Below the pieces are notes generated by a model. The model had not been told where the DNA came from. It made no database searches and saw nothing but the letters and a program-made list of their open reading frames with translations. A DNA stretch of 16,744 nucleotides. Origin: Cyanobacteria bacterium UBA8803. Lineage in GTDB: Bacteria; Cyanobacteriota; Cyanobacteriia; Cyanobacteriales; Coleofasciculaceae. Made by a program: the position numbers and the translations under genes. Shown in pieces: positions 1 to 7,211 of this stretch. The stretch lies in the NCBI GenBank assembly GCA_003505715.1, contig DNXU01000257.1, forward strand, positions 4,708-21,451. Direction: 5' to 3'. The number at the start of each line of letters is the position of its first letter. Positions within the stretch are counted from its first letter, which is position 1.

Positions 1-22
1 TCCCTCATCCCTCATCCCTCAA
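1..22. repeat. heptanucleotide tandem repeat (TCCCTCA)x3
   Basis: Three perfect copies of the 7-mer TCCCTCA open the window. Short heptamer tandem repeats of this kind are typical of cyanobacterial intergenic DNA. The array may continue beyond the window edge. A similar period-7 array closes the window at the other end. Confidence 0.8.
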
Positions 23-54
23 TAGTAGGGTCGCTACAATAGAAATTACGAGTC

Positions 55-137
55 TAAGTCATCAGTCGTGAGTCATGAGTATTGACTCATTTATTTTCTG
101 AGAAACCAGTAGCGAATGACTAAGGACTAATGACTCT
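55..137. repeat. degenerate AGTCAT/TGACT intergenic repeats with a small inverted repeat
   Basis: This stretch is built from variants of AGTCAT, GAGTCA and TGACT in both orientations. Within it TGAGTCA (69-75) and TGACTCA (83-89) form a perfect 7-bp inverted repeat with a 7-nt spacer. It lies just upstream of the DUF445 gene, so it may be transcribed in its leader. No convincing promoter was found here. Confidence 0.6.
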
Positions 138-165
138 CTAAATTCCGCTTAACTGGATTGCTGCT

Positions 166-1395
166 TTGGATTGGTCTAACTTGTGGTCGCTGTTGGTTCC
201 ACCCATTGGTGGAGGTATTATTGGCTATTTCACTAACGATTTAGCCATTAAGATGTTGTTTCGTCCCTATAAAGCCCTTTATATTGGTAGAAGGAGGATA
301 CCCTTTACACCAGGGTTAATTCCTCACAATCAGGAACGCCTTGCCCAAAGGATTTCTGACACGATCATGGGTTCCCTGCTGACGCCGATGGAGTTACAAC
401 GGCTGACACGGCGTTTGCTGCATACCGAACGAGTCCAAGGGGCAATTGTTTGGCTCTTAAACCTAGCTCTGGATCAAGTTCAGTTAGATAAAGAACAGAA
501 AACGGCCAAGATTCTGGCTGCCATTCTCCATGACTTGTTAGGAGAATCCTTTCCTCGGATGCTAAAGATTTTAGCACGCCGGGAGGATTTCCTAGAAGCT
601 CAGCTCAACCATATTTTCGATCAGATTCTATTAGAGTTTCAGCTGAACGAGCAGCAAGCTCGGCAGCTAGCTGACTGGATCTTACAGGTGGCACTCCCGC
701 CGGACGTTCTGCGCCAAGCGCTGATTGATGTTTTAACAGACCGCAACATCCACATCATTGATGAAGGGTTTCGCGAGAAGGCGAGTGGCACCTACTGGGT
801 GGTAGCAAATTTATTTGGTTTGCGCAACACGCTGACACGCTTGCGGACTTTTTGCCTGGATGAGAAAGAAGAGACGAACGCTCGTTTGGAAGAATTACTA
901 ACTGCTCTCTCGACTCGCGAGCGGTTGCGGGGATGGCTGCAACGTCTCTCACTGCAAAATTTACCAGTCTCAACGGTGCGACAGTTGCGTAAAACGATGC
1001 GTGATGCCGTTCGCGATTACATTCGCGAACGGGGTACGGACTTTTTACAGGGATTGAGTCAATCCATTGATTGGGAAAAGGTAGCTGTGTTAGTCCTCAA
1101 AAGATTGCGAGAGTCAGCCACAATGGTCGCATCCCTGGAATTGATTAGCAAGGAACTAGCATTAGTTTTGGAGCGCTATCTAGAAGAAGATTTAGAGAAA
1201 ATTGTGGCTCAGATCATCCCGATTTTGTCAATTGATGAGGTTATTGTCGAGCGCGTTAAAGCCACATCTCCTGAAGATTTAGAGATGGCAATTCAAGGTA
1301 TTGTTAAAAGTGAGTTGCAAGCTATTGTTAATTTAGGCGGTATCTTAGGGGTGATTGTGGGGCTAATGCAAACAGTAATCTTGTTATTGCGATAA
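166..1395 (+). CDS. DUF445 family membrane protein
   Basis: This is a 409-residue protein of the DUF445 family (relatives include Bacillus YheB), whose biochemical role is unknown. The N-terminal hydrophobic stretch at about residues 6-32, containing [19 protein letters not shown], is the family hallmark. It is followed by the conserved [17 protein letters not shown] region. The middle is a long, charged, mostly helical region. A second hydrophobic segment, about residues 388-408, ends the protein. The layout suggests a membrane protein with a large soluble helical middle, as in cyanobacterial homologues of similar length. The start is a TTG at 166. An in-frame stop lies at 139-141 and there is no in-frame ATG or GTG between it and the conserved N terminus, so the TTG is the best choice, but no clear ribosome binding site precedes it. 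It stands alone in front of a small hypothetical gene. Confidence 0.88.
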   Translation: MDWSNLWSLLVPPIGGGIIGYFTNDLAIKMLFRPYKALYIGRRRIPFTPGLIPHNQERLAQRISDTIMGSLLTPMELQRLTRRLLHTERVQGAIVWLLNLALDQVQLDKEQKTAKILAAILHDLLGESFPRMLKILARREDFLEAQLNHIFDQILLEFQLNEQQARQLADWILQVALPPDVLRQALIDVLTDRNIHIIDEGFREKASGTYWVVANLFGLRNTLTRLRTFCLDEKEETNARLEELLTALSTRERLRGWLQRLSLQNLPVSTVRQLRKTMRDAVRDYIRERGTDFLQGLSQSIDWEKVAVLVLKRLRESATMVASLELISKELALVLERYLEEDLEKIVAQIIPILSIDEVIVERVKATSPEDLEMAIQGIVKSELQAIVNLGGILGVIVGLMQTVILLLR

Positions 1396-1504
1396 TCTTT
1401 GATAAAGCCAATATGAAATTGATTAGGGAACAGGGCTTAAAAAAGATAACCTGCGATAGACGCTGGCAGTTGTAGTCTTCTTTAAGCTAGAGAAGCTGAG
1501 CTAC

Positions 1505-1525
1505 AGCCGTCATTGGCGGTTTTTT
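1505..1525 (+). terminator. possible Rho-independent terminator abutting a start codon
   Basis: AGCCGTC (1505-1511) and GGCGGTT (1515-1521) can form a 7-bp stem in plus-strand RNA if two G-U pairs are allowed, with a 3-nt loop. It runs into six T residues (1520-1525). A second helix is possible just upstream between GTAG (1472-1475) and CTAC (1501-1504), with CTTCT/AGAAG inside. The element fits termination of the DUF445 transcript, but it ends only 3 nt before the ATG of the next small gene, so it could also act on that gene's leader. Confidence 0.4.
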
Positions 1526-1528
1526 ACA

Positions 1529-1750
1529 ATGGACTTTAAATACCGATGGAAAAATGGTGCGCCTCCTAGTCGCGATCAGGCAGCTCAGGAGGGCAATCTA
1601 CTAGATGAAAGCCAGTTTGGAACTCCAGAGGATCATCAAATAGCTGAGAACATGGCAAGGAAACATCTTAACGTGCCCCTTAAAACAGCGGATGCCCATA
1701 TTCCTCCTCTGCCCCAGGCAATTCCTAAGGAAAGACAAAAAAATGTCTAA
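1529..1750 (+). CDS. small hypothetical protein, 73 aa
   Basis: I do not recognise this 73-residue protein. It is hydrophilic, has no signal peptide, membrane segment or cysteine, and has a Pro-rich tail (IPPLPQAIPKE). Its composition is like that of a real, probably partly disordered protein, with charged residues spread along its length. The ATG at 1529 is the only plausible start, because the next methionine is at residue 42. It has no purine-rich Shine-Dalgarno sequence; it is preceded by GGCGG and a T-run belonging to a terminator-like hairpin. It lies 133 nt after the DUF445 gene on the same strand. The short length and odd 5' context make this less certain than its neighbours. Confidence 0.55.
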   Translation: MDFKYRWKNGAPPSRDQAAQEGNLLDESQFGTPEDHQIAENMARKHLNVPLKTADAHIPPLPQAIPKERQKNV

Positions 1751-1788
1751 TAAGTTGAAGGCTTGACAAGAAAGCTGGAAAGTGAAGC

Positions 1789-1859
1789 GGGGTGCAGGGT
1801 AGAGTTTTGATTCTGGATTTGGGTGGGGTGTTGGTCAATTGCCCCTACGCCCTACACCC
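1789..1859. repeat. imperfect inverted repeat between the small gene and the ATPase cassette
   Basis: GGGTGCAGGGTAG (1790-1802) and CTACGCCCTACACCC (1845-1859) are imperfect inverted copies. They have one mismatch and a 2-nt bulge, with a loop of about 42 nt. The GGGTGTAGGG-type motif is a common cyanobacterial intergenic repeat. It could act as a transcript end for the upstream genes or mark the left side of the AT-rich cassette; there is no clear T-run. Confidence 0.45.
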
Positions 1860-1960
1860 AATCTCATTTTTAAATTTCATATCTCAAATAAAATGCTATA
1901 GTTCCTTCTATATAGCTAGGTATCATGTAAGCTAGTTGAAGGTCATTATTGGAAACTTGT

Positions 1961-3100
1961 ATGCTGGATTCCTTTCAAATAATTAACTTCAGGCTTTTTC
2001 AACATCTTGAAGTTGGAAGACTGAATCGTGTTAACTTAATTGTTGGTAGGAATAATGCGGGAAAGAGTACATTTCTAGAAGCTGTAGAACTCTATGTTAG
2101 CAATGCTGCTTCTAGAGTTCTTCTTGATCTTGTTGAATCTAGACAAGAAACTTGGTTTAGCGAAGCTCAACCTCAATTACACAATTCTACAGGTAATTCT
2201 GTGCGCCATCTTTTCTTTGGGCATAAATTACCTCAGGTTGGAGAACAAGGTATTTTACTTGGGGAAGTTTCCTCAAATACCAAACTCCATATTGGTGCTG
2301 CTGCTTATCAAAATAAGAACGATGATGAAGGTACTTTAAGAAAAATTCGTGTTCCCAGTTTCCAATTGGATCTCTTTGATGAAGACCTATCTAATGTTGA
2401 AGTTTTTCTTGTAGCCGAAGAAGGTGAGAAAACAAGGAGGCTTTTTAGATTGGATAGAGATTTCAGAGACATGCGACTTTATAGCTCTAGAAACTTGTAT
2501 GAAATACAGGAATCTGAGTTCAAGTCCACATGGCAGATTGTTTCAACAGAAAATATGCCCAACCGTAAGCTAGCTGCACTTTGGGATTTGACCAGTTTAA
2601 CCAACTTAGAGTCTGTAGTGATTTCTGCGCTCAAATTAATTGACAGTCGAGTAACTGGGGTTGCTTTTGTAGAGGATGTTAGTCAAAGGCGTTCGGGTGA
2701 GAATCGTCGCATTCCATTAGTAAAGATTGAAGGAACAGACGAACCTTTACCTCTTAAAAGCATGGGAGACGGAATGACTCGTTTGTTTCATATTATTGTT
2801 GCTATTGTGAATGCTCAGAACGGAATTATATTAATCGATGAATTTGAAAATGGTTTGCACTGGAGCGTACAGCCTAAGGTTTGGGATATCGTTTTTCAGT
2901 TGGCAGAGAAGCTTAATGTTCAAGTTTTTGCAACAACCCATAGTCGCGATTGTATAGAAGGATTTGATAGTGCTTGGAATAAATATCCTGCCCTTGGCGC
3001 TTTCTTTAGACTTGATGCTAAGGATGGATTTATTAGAGCAACAGAATATACATCTGAAACGCTCACTGATGCTATTGACATGGACGTTGAAGTGCGATGA
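1961..3100 (+). CDS. AAA family ATPase, OLD/RecF-like (AAA_15/AAA_21 type)
   Basis: This is a 379-residue ABC-type ATPase of the OLD/RecF group. The N terminus, with a short strand reading SFQIINFRLFQ, leads into a Walker A motif GRNNAGKST at residues 29-37. A signature-like SMGDG lies at 267-271, a Walker B ILIDEFENGLH at about 290-300, and a switch-type THS with H327. The spacer between Walker A and the signature is long and variable, as in this family. The ATG at 1961 is chosen because the family N terminus starts there and GGA lies 7 nt upstream; an in-frame TTG at 1949 would add four residues. It has no nuclease domain of its own. The next gene, 6 nt downstream, supplies a TOPRIM-like domain, so the pair looks like a split OLD nuclease or a PARIS (AriA/AriB)-like defence module. 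It is AT-rich and free of HIP1, which suggests horizontal acquisition. Confidence 0.85.
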   Translation: MLDSFQIINFRLFQHLEVGRLNRVNLIVGRNNAGKSTFLEAVELYVSNAASRVLLDLVESRQETWFSEAQPQLHNSTGNSVRHLFFGHKLPQVGEQGILLGEVSSNTKLHIGAAAYQNKNDDEGTLRKIRVPSFQLDLFDEDLSNVEVFLVAEEGEKTRRLFRLDRDFRDMRLYSSRNLYEIQESEFKSTWQIVSTENMPNRKLAALWDLTSLTNLESVVISALKLIDSRVTGVAFVEDVSQRRSGENRRIPLVKIEGTDEPLPLKSMGDGMTRLFHIIVAIVNAQNGIILIDEFENGLHWSVQPKVWDIVFQLAEKLNVQVFATTHSRDCIEGFDSAWNKYPALGAFFRLDAKDGFIRATEYTSETLTDAIDMDVEVR

Positions 3101-3106
3101 ATAGTT

Positions 3107-3748
3107 ATGAGCGACGTTTGTAAACAAGATACAGATAAAATATTACTTGTTGAGGGTGATAATGATTGCCATGTCGTCATGGCTCTATGTGCCGCACATA
3201 ATGTTCCTGAAACTTTTGGCATTTATCAGTGCGGATCAGACGTAGGAGTTTTGAAGCGATTGAATGCTCTGATTGTACGTCCTAACCCTCCACAGGTAAT
3301 AGGCGTTATGCTTGATGCCGACAAACCTTCTCTTCAAGGAAGGTGGGATAGCATCAAAAGTAAACTAAAGAACAATAATCATAGCTATGTAATTTCGGTA
3401 TCTCCTGATGTCGATGGAACTATAGTCGATAGTATTCCAGACAAACCAAGGCTTGGATTTTGGCTGATGCCAAACAATCAAGATTCTGGGATGCTGGAAG
3501 ACTTCTGTGCAGAACTCGCAGAGCCAATATCTCTGTTATTTGCACGAGAGTGTGTTGAACAAGCGTATGGAAGGAATGTAACAACTTTTAAAGAAGTACA
3601 CCGGAGTAAAGCAGTTATCCATACATATCTTGCTTGGCAAGATGAACCTGGCTATCCTTTGGGAAAAGCGATCTCAAGGCAATCCCTCCGTCCACATACA
3701 GATGTTGCAGTAAGATTTACAAACTGGTTAACACGCTTGTTCATATAA
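3107..3748 (+). CDS. DUF3226-type TOPRIM-like protein, partner of the upstream ATPase
   Basis: This 213-residue protein resembles the DUF3226 family. Three spaced elements match a TOPRIM fold: an N-terminal strand with glutamate (LLVEGDND, E16), a glycine after a second strand (CGSD, G43), and a DxD after a hydrophobic strand (GVMLDADK, D70 and D72). In TOPRIM enzymes these acidic residues bind divalent metal for strand cleavage or joining. Later features are GFWLMPN (about 137-143) and an acidic GMLEDFC segment. The gene starts 6 nt after the ATPase stop, with no strong ribosome site, so translation is probably coupled. Pairing an OLD-like ATPase with a separate TOPRIM protein recalls PARIS, where AriB carries a different TOPRIM family (DUF4435). 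Nuclease activity and a defence role are inferred. Codon use is AT-rich like the ATPase gene. Confidence 0.8.
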   Translation: MSDVCKQDTDKILLVEGDNDCHVVMALCAAHNVPETFGIYQCGSDVGVLKRLNALIVRPNPPQVIGVMLDADKPSLQGRWDSIKSKLKNNNHSYVISVSPDVDGTIVDSIPDKPRLGFWLMPNNQDSGMLEDFCAELAEPISLLFARECVEQAYGRNVTTFKEVHRSKAVIHTYLAWQDEPGYPLGKAISRQSLRPHTDVAVRFTNWLTRLFI

Positions 3749-3875
3749 ATAATTGTGCGATCGCATTCTATCCTTCAACTTAATTCTGTAGAGAGAGGAA
3801 AGTTTTAGAACTGCCTACTAATCATTGTCCTTTTTGTAAGGCTTGAAAGTTAGATTTGGGGCTTATATATCACCC

Positions 3876-6146
3876 CTAAGCATCAATGACAATCCGCAGA
3901 TTGCCGCGTTTTTTTGTAACTCGGCAAACCGTCCTAGTACCGGAACGCTCAAACTCCAAATCAAGCAGGGTGGTTCCTAGTTTTAAATTTTGTAAAGATA
4001 GGAAATTGATCGAAGTAGGCAGCGATGGAGAGATAATCTGTAACTCATTGTTAGCAGCATTGGGTACTAAATTCAGCATCAGTTGTAGCAATTGAAAAAT
4101 ACTGCCACTAGCCCACGCCTGGGGCGCACAAGCGACAGGATAGCGGACGGGTTCGCTGTCCTCCGTGCGCTGGTAACCGCAGAAAAGTTCTGGCGGACGC
4201 CGATAAGGTTGCCCAATGGTCATGTCAATGATGCCTTGAGCCACATCTAATGCTTGCTCGACATACCCATGCGATCGCAATCCCAAAGCAATCAAGGCAT
4301 TATCATGAGGCCAGACGGAACCTGTGTGATAACCCATGGGATTATAGGCTAAAGACAAACTGCTCAGGGTACGAATTCCCCAACCACTAAACATATCCGG
4401 TGCTTGCAACCGTTCGGCTACACTTTGAGCGTGTTCTGGGGTAAAGATCCCCAGGTACAAACATTGACCGGGATTAGAGGTAATACTATCCACTGGCTGG
4501 CCTTCACCGTCCAAAGCTAAGGTGCAGTAATCTTCGTCAGGTAACCAAAAATCTCGATTGAAGCGGGTTTTGAGATTTTGGGCGTCCTCTTGCCATTGCT
4601 GAGCCAGCTGGAATTCCTTCTGGAGCAGAGCAATTTCGCTCAAGCGCATCTTGGCAGCGTAGATATATCCTTGCACTTCGCACAGCGCGATCGCTCCATT
4701 TGCCAGTTTGCCCTCTCGATCGACCATACAATCTCTAGAATCTTTCCAACCCTGATTGAGCAACCCGCCGCGAAATTGGCGATAGTAGCTCAGATAACCC
4801 GTCTGTTTGCAGTTAGAGTCAATCCAGGCCATGGCAGCTAGGGCATTCGGCCACAACTGTTTTAAGGTTTCTTGATCGTGAGTCCAAGCGTAGTATTCGG
4901 CGTAGAGCATTAACCACAGAGCAGTGGCATCTACTGTACCGTAATAGGGGGTGTAGGGCAGTTCCTGGCAGCGAGTCATTTCGCCGAGGCGAATTTCGTG
5001 CATGATCTTTCCCGGTTGCTCGTCGCGCCACTCATCATGGGTTTTGCCCTGATAGTGCGCCAAAATTTGCAGGGTTTGTTGAGCGATCGCAGGATCAAAA
5101 ATCAGAGTCTGAGAAGCGGCAATAATCGAGTCACGTCCAAATAAGGTTGAAAATAAAGGAACTCCTGCTGAAAGGGCTTTTCTGTTATCCCAACTCTGGA
5201 GGAGAAAGTAAATATCTTGCTCTGCCTGTTCGATAACTTGGTTAAATACTTTTGAATCCGAACGAATTCGGGTTGTACCAGTCAACCACTCTTCCTCCTC
5301 CATAAGTTCTGTAGCCTTAGCTTGCAGCAGAGTCGCTGGCATATCCATTGCAGACGTAGGACGGTTATCGGTCAAAGGTTGCAACCGATAACTTAAGTGT
5401 TCAGTAGCATGAGCATCTAGTTCTAAAGACCAAACTGCCGTGTATCCTTGGAATGCATCGGGTTGACGGTGCGCAAATTGGATACGGGATTCTAATAAAA
5501 GACCGTCTAGGGCTTGATAGGCGAGAGTTAATTCTTTGGGTAAGGGGTAAGGCGTAACAGGATCTGACGTTAAAGGTTCCTCCTGCCCAACTTGTACATA
5601 TTCCAATTGTGGCTTTACCAGGTGCAACAGCCGCCCCCGTTGCTCTCGCTGGTAGCCCCGAATTTCAAATATGTCTACAAAATCAGCATCAAAACTGAGG
5701 CTGAGTTCAAATTTAACAGGAGTTGTGTTGTAGTTGGTAATTGCGATCGCTTCAAATAAACCGCCACTCAGGACAATCTCCCTTTGGATGGCAATGCTTT
5801 GAGCCTTCAAGCAGTCATCAATGCGCGGATTAGCACATAACACGGAGAGGGCAAACCCTTTTTTGGCATTGCTACTGAGCAGAATGGGTGAGTGTCGCTC
5901 AATTTGTAATTCCAGTCGGCTCAGAAATCGCGTATCGTGACAGAACAACCCCATCTTGGCTAGACGGCCATCCTGTAGAGTGCCAGTACTATTCCCCAGG
6001 GTATCGGTAATTAAAAATAGATCGTTGTCTTTAAGGGTGAGAGTGGGGTGTAGTTGTTCGCCCACTAGGGAAGGCCAATCGGGAATTGGTGCTTGGTCAG
6101 CAGGAACGAAGCATCTGCCGTAGACCTCAAGAGTATCGAGCATCAT
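3876..6146 (-). CDS. amylo-alpha-1,6-glucosidase / glycogen debranching-type protein
   Basis: This is a 756-residue protein of the bacterial debranching-enzyme type. The N-terminal part (about 30-285) looks like the beta-rich glycogen-debranching N-terminal domain, with LTLKDNDLFLITDTLGN near its start. The rest is an alpha/alpha-barrel glycosidase domain. Recognisable motifs are FGRDS (336-340), KIMHEIRLGEM around E384, YYGTVDATALW around D406, and GSVWPHDN (609-616). Such proteins hydrolyse alpha-1,6 branch glucose in glycogen-like polymers, though some relatives act on other alpha-glucosides, so the substrate is uncertain. There is no signal peptide, so it is probably cytoplasmic. It starts at two consecutive ATG codons (6146, 6143) directly next to a long inverted repeat, with no normal ribosome site before them. 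It lies downstream of two glycosyltransferase genes on the same strand, which suggests a joint role in storage or compatible-sugar metabolism. Confidence 0.9.
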   Translation of the reverse strand: MMLDTLEVYGRCFVPADQAPIPDWPSLVGEQLHPTLTLKDNDLFLITDTLGNSTGTLQDGRLAKMGLFCHDTRFLSRLELQIERHSPILLSSNAKKGFALSVLCANPRIDDCLKAQSIAIQREIVLSGGLFEAIAITNYNTTPVKFELSLSFDADFVDIFEIRGYQREQRGRLLHLVKPQLEYVQVGQEEPLTSDPVTPYPLPKELTLAYQALDGLLLESRIQFAHRQPDAFQGYTAVWSLELDAHATEHLSYRLQPLTDNRPTSAMDMPATLLQAKATELMEEEEWLTGTTRIRSDSKVFNQVIEQAEQDIYFLLQSWDNRKALSAGVPLFSTLFGRDSIIAASQTLIFDPAIAQQTLQILAHYQGKTHDEWRDEQPGKIMHEIRLGEMTRCQELPYTPYYGTVDATALWLMLYAEYYAWTHDQETLKQLWPNALAAMAWIDSNCKQTGYLSYYRQFRGGLLNQGWKDSRDCMVDREGKLANGAIALCEVQGYIYAAKMRLSEIALLQKEFQLAQQWQEDAQNLKTRFNRDFWLPDEDYCTLALDGEGQPVDSITSNPGQCLYLGIFTPEHAQSVAERLQAPDMFSGWGIRTLSSLSLAYNPMGYHTGSVWPHDNALIALGLRSHGYVEQALDVAQGIIDMTIGQPYRRPPELFCGYQRTEDSEPVRYPVACAPQAWASGSIFQLLQLMLNLVPNAANNELQIISPSLPTSINFLSLQNLKLGTTLLDLEFERSGTRTVCRVTKKRGNLRIVIDA

Positions 6147-6209
6147 TAATTTTAGATTTTAGATTGTGGGCTATCCTATCTCCAATCTGCAATCTAAAAT
6201 CTAAAATTA
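6147..6209. repeat. 20-bp perfect inverted repeat at the start of the debranching gene
   Basis: Two 20-nt arms, 6147-6166 and 6190-6209, are perfect reverse complements separated by 23 nt. Each arm is a tandem of the heptamer TTTTAGA (or its complement), a common cyanobacterial repeat. In the minus-strand transcript the hairpin ends exactly where the first ATG of the debranching gene begins. The only Shine-Dalgarno-like bases, GGAGATAGGA, lie in the loop. Confidence 0.9.
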
Positions 6210-6233
6210 TTTTTGCCTCAACTCTCAAAAGAA

Positions 6234-7109
6234 TTAGGAGATTGGAGTCAGGCTTTTGGCCGAGGTGACTGCCGACACTTTGACTGGAGAATCTCCAAGT
6301 TCCCAGGCATCAGGTAACTGCCACAGCCGTTCGTCCATAATCGATTGTGCTAATAAGCGGCGGTAGAGGTGGCTTAAACGGAAAGAGTCAATCTCCGTAC
6401 TACTCTGCACCATTTGCAGCTTCTGGGGGGTCGAGATGAGCGATCGCAACTGTTCCCGTTCTTGGATATTTGCTGCCACAATGCAGTTAGCTTCCTCAAG
6501 AATCTGCTGCTCAACCGCTAGTCTCGTATTCGCAATGGGCGGTTTGTCATCGAAGATGCGATACTTGAGGGTCCCTAAAGAGTGATGGGTGTGGACGAGT
6601 TGCAAGTTAATATTAGACTTCAACTGCAAGCCAACCCAAGCAGAAAGCCAGTGGTGAGTGTGAACGAGGGGATAATTCGTGCCTTCTTTAGCCTGGAATT
6701 TCTGGAAAGCTGTTATAAATTGGGGCAGATATTCCAACACCTCACCAGAGGGGATGACCTTTTGAGGGCCTGCGACTAAACGAATGGTTCGGCAGTAGGG
6801 GGAATGCTGTGCAATTGGCTGGTTGTCTGGGTCAGTCTTGCGAGTAAACATATCAACTTGCCACCCCAAGCTAGCCAGCGCTTCGCCAACTTGACGAACA
6901 TAACCATTGTGGCTTTTCGCCGCCTCTTGCCCCCCAACTGCGGCTGGGTCGCTATGCACTGCAATTAAAGCTATGGGCTGCCTACCCGGAAGAGTTGAAC
7001 GAGAAGAGATGAAAGAGGATTCTAGGCTGTGGGATTGAGCGATGCTTCGGTCTGAGCTATATCCCTGATTGAAGACAACAGCCATCGGCTGCCCATTTTG
7101 ATGCGACAT
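6234..7109 (-). CDS. GT4-like glycosyltransferase, N-terminal domain only, probably degenerate
   Basis: Residues about 45-235 of this 291-residue protein match the N-terminal Rossmann domain of cyanobacterial sucrose-synthase/SPS-like glycosyltransferases. Supporting stretches are GYVRQVGEALASLGWQVDMFTRK, shown here in part as YVRQVGEAL, plus PLVHTHHWLSAWVG and PPIANTRLAVE. Two things are wrong for an active enzyme. The glycine loop AGGQNVYVRQ expected in relatives reads AAKSHNGYVRQ, with GGQ displaced upstream. The C-terminal donor-binding domain with its E-x7-E motif is absent: after TEIDSF the sequence jumps to RLSHLYRRLLAQS, which resembles the extreme C-terminal tail of full-length relatives. 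This suggests an internal deletion of a domain rather than a simple truncation. The ATG at 7109 has a good site (GAGG, 7 nt spacing). It may be an inactive remnant, a regulatory protein or a half-enzyme that needs a partner. Confidence 0.75.
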   Translation of the reverse strand: MSHQNGQPMAVVFNQGYSSDRSIAQSHSLESSFISSRSTLPGRQPIALIAVHSDPAAVGGQEAAKSHNGYVRQVGEALASLGWQVDMFTRKTDPDNQPIAQHSPYCRTIRLVAGPQKVIPSGEVLEYLPQFITAFQKFQAKEGTNYPLVHTHHWLSAWVGLQLKSNINLQLVHTHHSLGTLKYRIFDDKPPIANTRLAVEQQILEEANCIVAANIQEREQLRSLISTPQKLQMVQSSTEIDSFRLSHLYRRLLAQSIMDERLWQLPDAWELGDSPVKVSAVTSAKSLTPIS

Positions 7110-7211
7110 CCCTTAACCTCATATAAAAGTGAAATTGCTGATGCTTTAATGCTCTGCGGAAAATACAGTCAACAGGCTGAGTCAAATAGGTGGCTCCCTT
7201 TTAGTCCCACT

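Noticed and set aside
2831..3222. Two minus-strand frames of about 100 codons antisense to the ATPase and its partner
   Set aside because: They are antisense to clear Walker B and TOPRIM-like coding sequence and have no domain features.
3858..3876. GGGG...CCCC hairpin between the convergent DUF3226-type and debranching genes
   Set aside because: Only a 4-bp stem with no T-run on either strand, so it cannot be called a terminator.
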